Positions 7,701 through 8,241 of a stretch of 8,241 bases of DNA are shown piece by piece; position 1 is the first letter of the stretch; each line of letters begins with the position of its first letter. The stretch is from Chloroflexota bacterium (GTDB taxonomy: Bacteria > Chloroflexota > Dehalococcoidia > GIF9 > UBA5629), in the NCBI GenBank assembly GCA_016875975.1, contig VGOF01000056.1, forward strand, positions 1 to 8,241, read 5' to 3'. The notes under the pieces were generated by a model. The model ran no database searches and was not told the origin of the DNA. It saw only the letters and a list, made by a program, of their open reading frames with translations. The translations under genes and the position numbers were made by a program.

Positions 7701-7884
7701 GAAAGTGAGGAATGCGATCCTGGCCGCATTGGGTTCGACCGACGCGCTGGTGCAAGAGAGCCTTGACGGTGCCAAAGATGTTGTGAAGGGGCTGTCCACA
7801 CCTTATACAACGAAATCGCAGGAGTCACTCGAAGAGCGCGTTGAGAGAATCCTCACGTTAATAAAAAACCAGAATGAGTACTAA
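4702..7884 (+). CDS. hsdR: Type I RM system restriction/translocation subunit R
   Basis: This 1060-residue protein is the ATP-dependent motor and endonuclease of the type I complex. Counting from ATG 4702, the N-terminal nuclease domain shows the PD-(D/E)xK site as RPD140, then E154-L-K156 in GVLELK. The SF2 helicase core follows: Walker A QGSGKS (280-285), motif Ia region VLIITDRTELDEQ, Walker B DECH (394-397), motif III within YTGTP (420-424), TGFDAP (641-646) and motif VI QAICRVNR (664-671). The helical C-terminal region (about 760-1060) resembles the type I HsdR C-terminal domain that joins the methyltransferase. All key residues are present and the length is normal. I prefer ATG 4702 because MATIGQKEKKTQKRIVKLF matches the usual HsdR N-terminus. 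The in-frame ATG 4690 adds MKRT and lies inside repeat array 3. Neither start has a strong Shine-Dalgarno; GGATGAAAAG is the nearest purine-rich stretch before 4702. The metallopeptidase gene begins within its last 11 bases. Confidence 0.97.
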   Translation: MATIGQKEKKTQKRIVKLFHETLKYEYLGDWSEREGNRNIEEDLLRKFLREKQRYDEALITRALYDLEKAAGDSSKSLYDRNLAVYELLRYGVKVKAEVGENFQTVWLIDWQYPENNDFAIAAEVTLPGVDAKAHGKRPDVVLYVNGIALGVLELKRSTVSVAEGIRQNIDSQKKVFIQPFFSTMQWVMAGNDTEGLRYGTIETPEKYYLKWKEDSTIENLLDRALIQLCDKSRFLELVHDFVLFDAGVKKLCRHNQYFAVRASQEFAKRREGGIIWNTQGSGKSLIMVWLAKWIREHVTDARVLIITDRTELDEQIERVFNGVRENIYRTKSGADLIATLNATKPWLMCSLIHKFGVKEEGEEVGDIPGYIQELRKALPPDFFAKGNLFVFVDECHRTQSGELHKAMKGILPNAVFIGYTGTPLLKADKQKSIEVFGRYIHTYKFDEAVKDGVVLDLRYEARDIDQRITSQAKIDQWFEAKTRGLTDLAKAQLKQRWGTMQKVLSSHSRLEQIVADILMDMETRDRLKSGRGNAMLVSGSVYQACKFYELFNKTDLKGKCAIVTSYRPTTTDLKGEDAGEGETENLQKYAIYQQMLADWFNEAPEEAIKKVEKFEIQAKQRFVKDPGQLKLLIVVDKLLTGFDAPPATYLYIDKEMRDHGLFQAICRVNRLDGDDKEYGYIIDYKDLFKSLEGAVHDYTSGALDGYDKEDVAGLLEDRLEKARERLEETREVVKALCEPVEPPKDSAAYLRYFCAKDSGNAEQLKANEPNRLALYKHVAAFVRAFANLANELPDAGYTPVEIEALKSEVDHYEKVRNEVKLASGDYIDLKMYEPAMRHLIDTYIHAGVSEKVSAFDDMSLIQLIVERGADAVKALPEGIQKNKEAVAEVIENNVRRLIIDEQPINPKYYEKMSELLDALVKQRRQEALDYQLYLAKIVELTKRVKHPEVGGAYPKTINTSGKRALYDNLKNSEVLALAVHEAVRSSRQDDWRGNTFKVKKVRNAILAALGSTDALVQESLDGAKDVVKGLSTPYTTKSQESLEERVERILTLIKNQNEY

Positions 7885-8241
7885 GAAAGTCGAGATTTCT
7901 GTGAGTGGTTTGGCGGTTCAGATCGTCCGTAAGAACATCAAGAACCTTCACCTCGGAGTCTACCCGCCGAATGGGCGGGTACGGGTAGCGGCTCCTTTAG
8001 CCCTCAGCGATGATGCGTTGCGGCTGGCGGTGATCAGCAGGCTCGGCTGGATCAAGCGTCAACGGGCAAAATTTGAAGGGCAATCACGTCAATCAGAAAG
8101 GGAAATGGTAACCGGTGAGAGTCACTATTTCTTGGGTCGGCGGTATCGCCTCCATGTCGTCAACCATGACGGGGCAGCAAGTGTCACAATACGCAATAAC
8201 AAAATCATAGAACTTCATATGAGACCTGATGCAACGTGTAA
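7874..8241 (+). CDS. YgjP/SprT-like M48 family metallopeptidase (DUF45), N-terminal part
   Basis: From ATG 7874 an open frame runs 122 codons to the window end. It overlaps hsdR by 11 bases in another frame, so it is probably translated by coupling. The protein reads MSTKKVEISVSGLAVQIVRK, then NLHLGVYPPNGRVRVAAP (residues 24-41), LGWIKRQRAKFEG (about 57-69) and GESHYFLGRRYRL. These are typical of the beta-rich N-terminal half of YgjP-like metallopeptidases (DUF45/WLM-related), in which a conserved HExxH zinc site and distant third ligand lie in the C-terminal half. That half is beyond the window, so catalytic competence cannot be judged. Such proteins often lie just downstream of hsdR; a role in turnover of the restriction complex is plausible but unproven. 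The family call rests on the N-terminal pattern only. Confidence 0.85.
   Translation, partial: MSTKKVEISVSGLAVQIVRKNIKNLHLGVYPPNGRVRVAAPLALSDDALRLAVISRLGWIKRQRAKFEGQSRQSEREMVTGESHYFLGRRYRLHVVNHDGAASVTIRNNKIIELHMRPDATC

Overview
The window holds a nearly complete type I restriction-modification (RM) operon on the + strand: hsdM, hsdS, an accessory four-helix-bundle/zinc-finger gene, hsdR, and the 5' part of a YgjP/SprT-like M48 metallopeptidase gene. It is preceded by the last 45 codons of a radC-type gene. No RNA genes, insertion sequences, integrases or CRISPR arrays were seen. The window is almost fully coding; the only gaps are about 80 bases before hsdM and 32-44 bases before hsdR.

Layout. 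Bases 1-140 are the RadC (JAMM-domain) C-terminus. Bases 141-219 hold a perfect 10-bp inverted repeat and the hsdM ribosome-binding site; a possible promoter overlaps the end of radC. hsdM (220-2694) is the long, about 820-residue type of modification subunit. hsdS (2685-3899) overlaps it by 10 bases and carries two target-recognition domains. The accessory gene (3896-4657) overlaps the hsdS stop by 4 bases. hsdR (4702-7884, possible upstream start 4690) follows after a short repeat array. The metallopeptidase gene starts at 7874, inside the end of hsdR, and runs off the window.

How the genes work together. HsdM and HsdS should form the methyltransferase, with HsdR added for ATP-dependent restriction. 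The overlaps imply one translationally coupled transcript. The accessory protein and the metallopeptidase are recurrent passengers of such operons as I remember them; their roles here are unknown.

The most unusual structure is a family of 9-bp GATC-containing repeats. It occurs as three clusters at the module boundaries of the accessory gene: between its helical parts, between helices and zinc finger, and between the gene and hsdR. The clusters differ in orientation and in the reading frame they occupy, which suggests spread at the DNA level.

Organism. The genes are bacterial. A hand count gives about 37% GC in the first 180 bases against about 55% in a sampled hsdM line, consistent with an RM cassette acquired next to radC. 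The phylum cannot be settled from this window; DPT/DRS-type repeats in such accessory proteins remind me of Verrucomicrobiota-like and other environmental genomes, but this is a weak impression.
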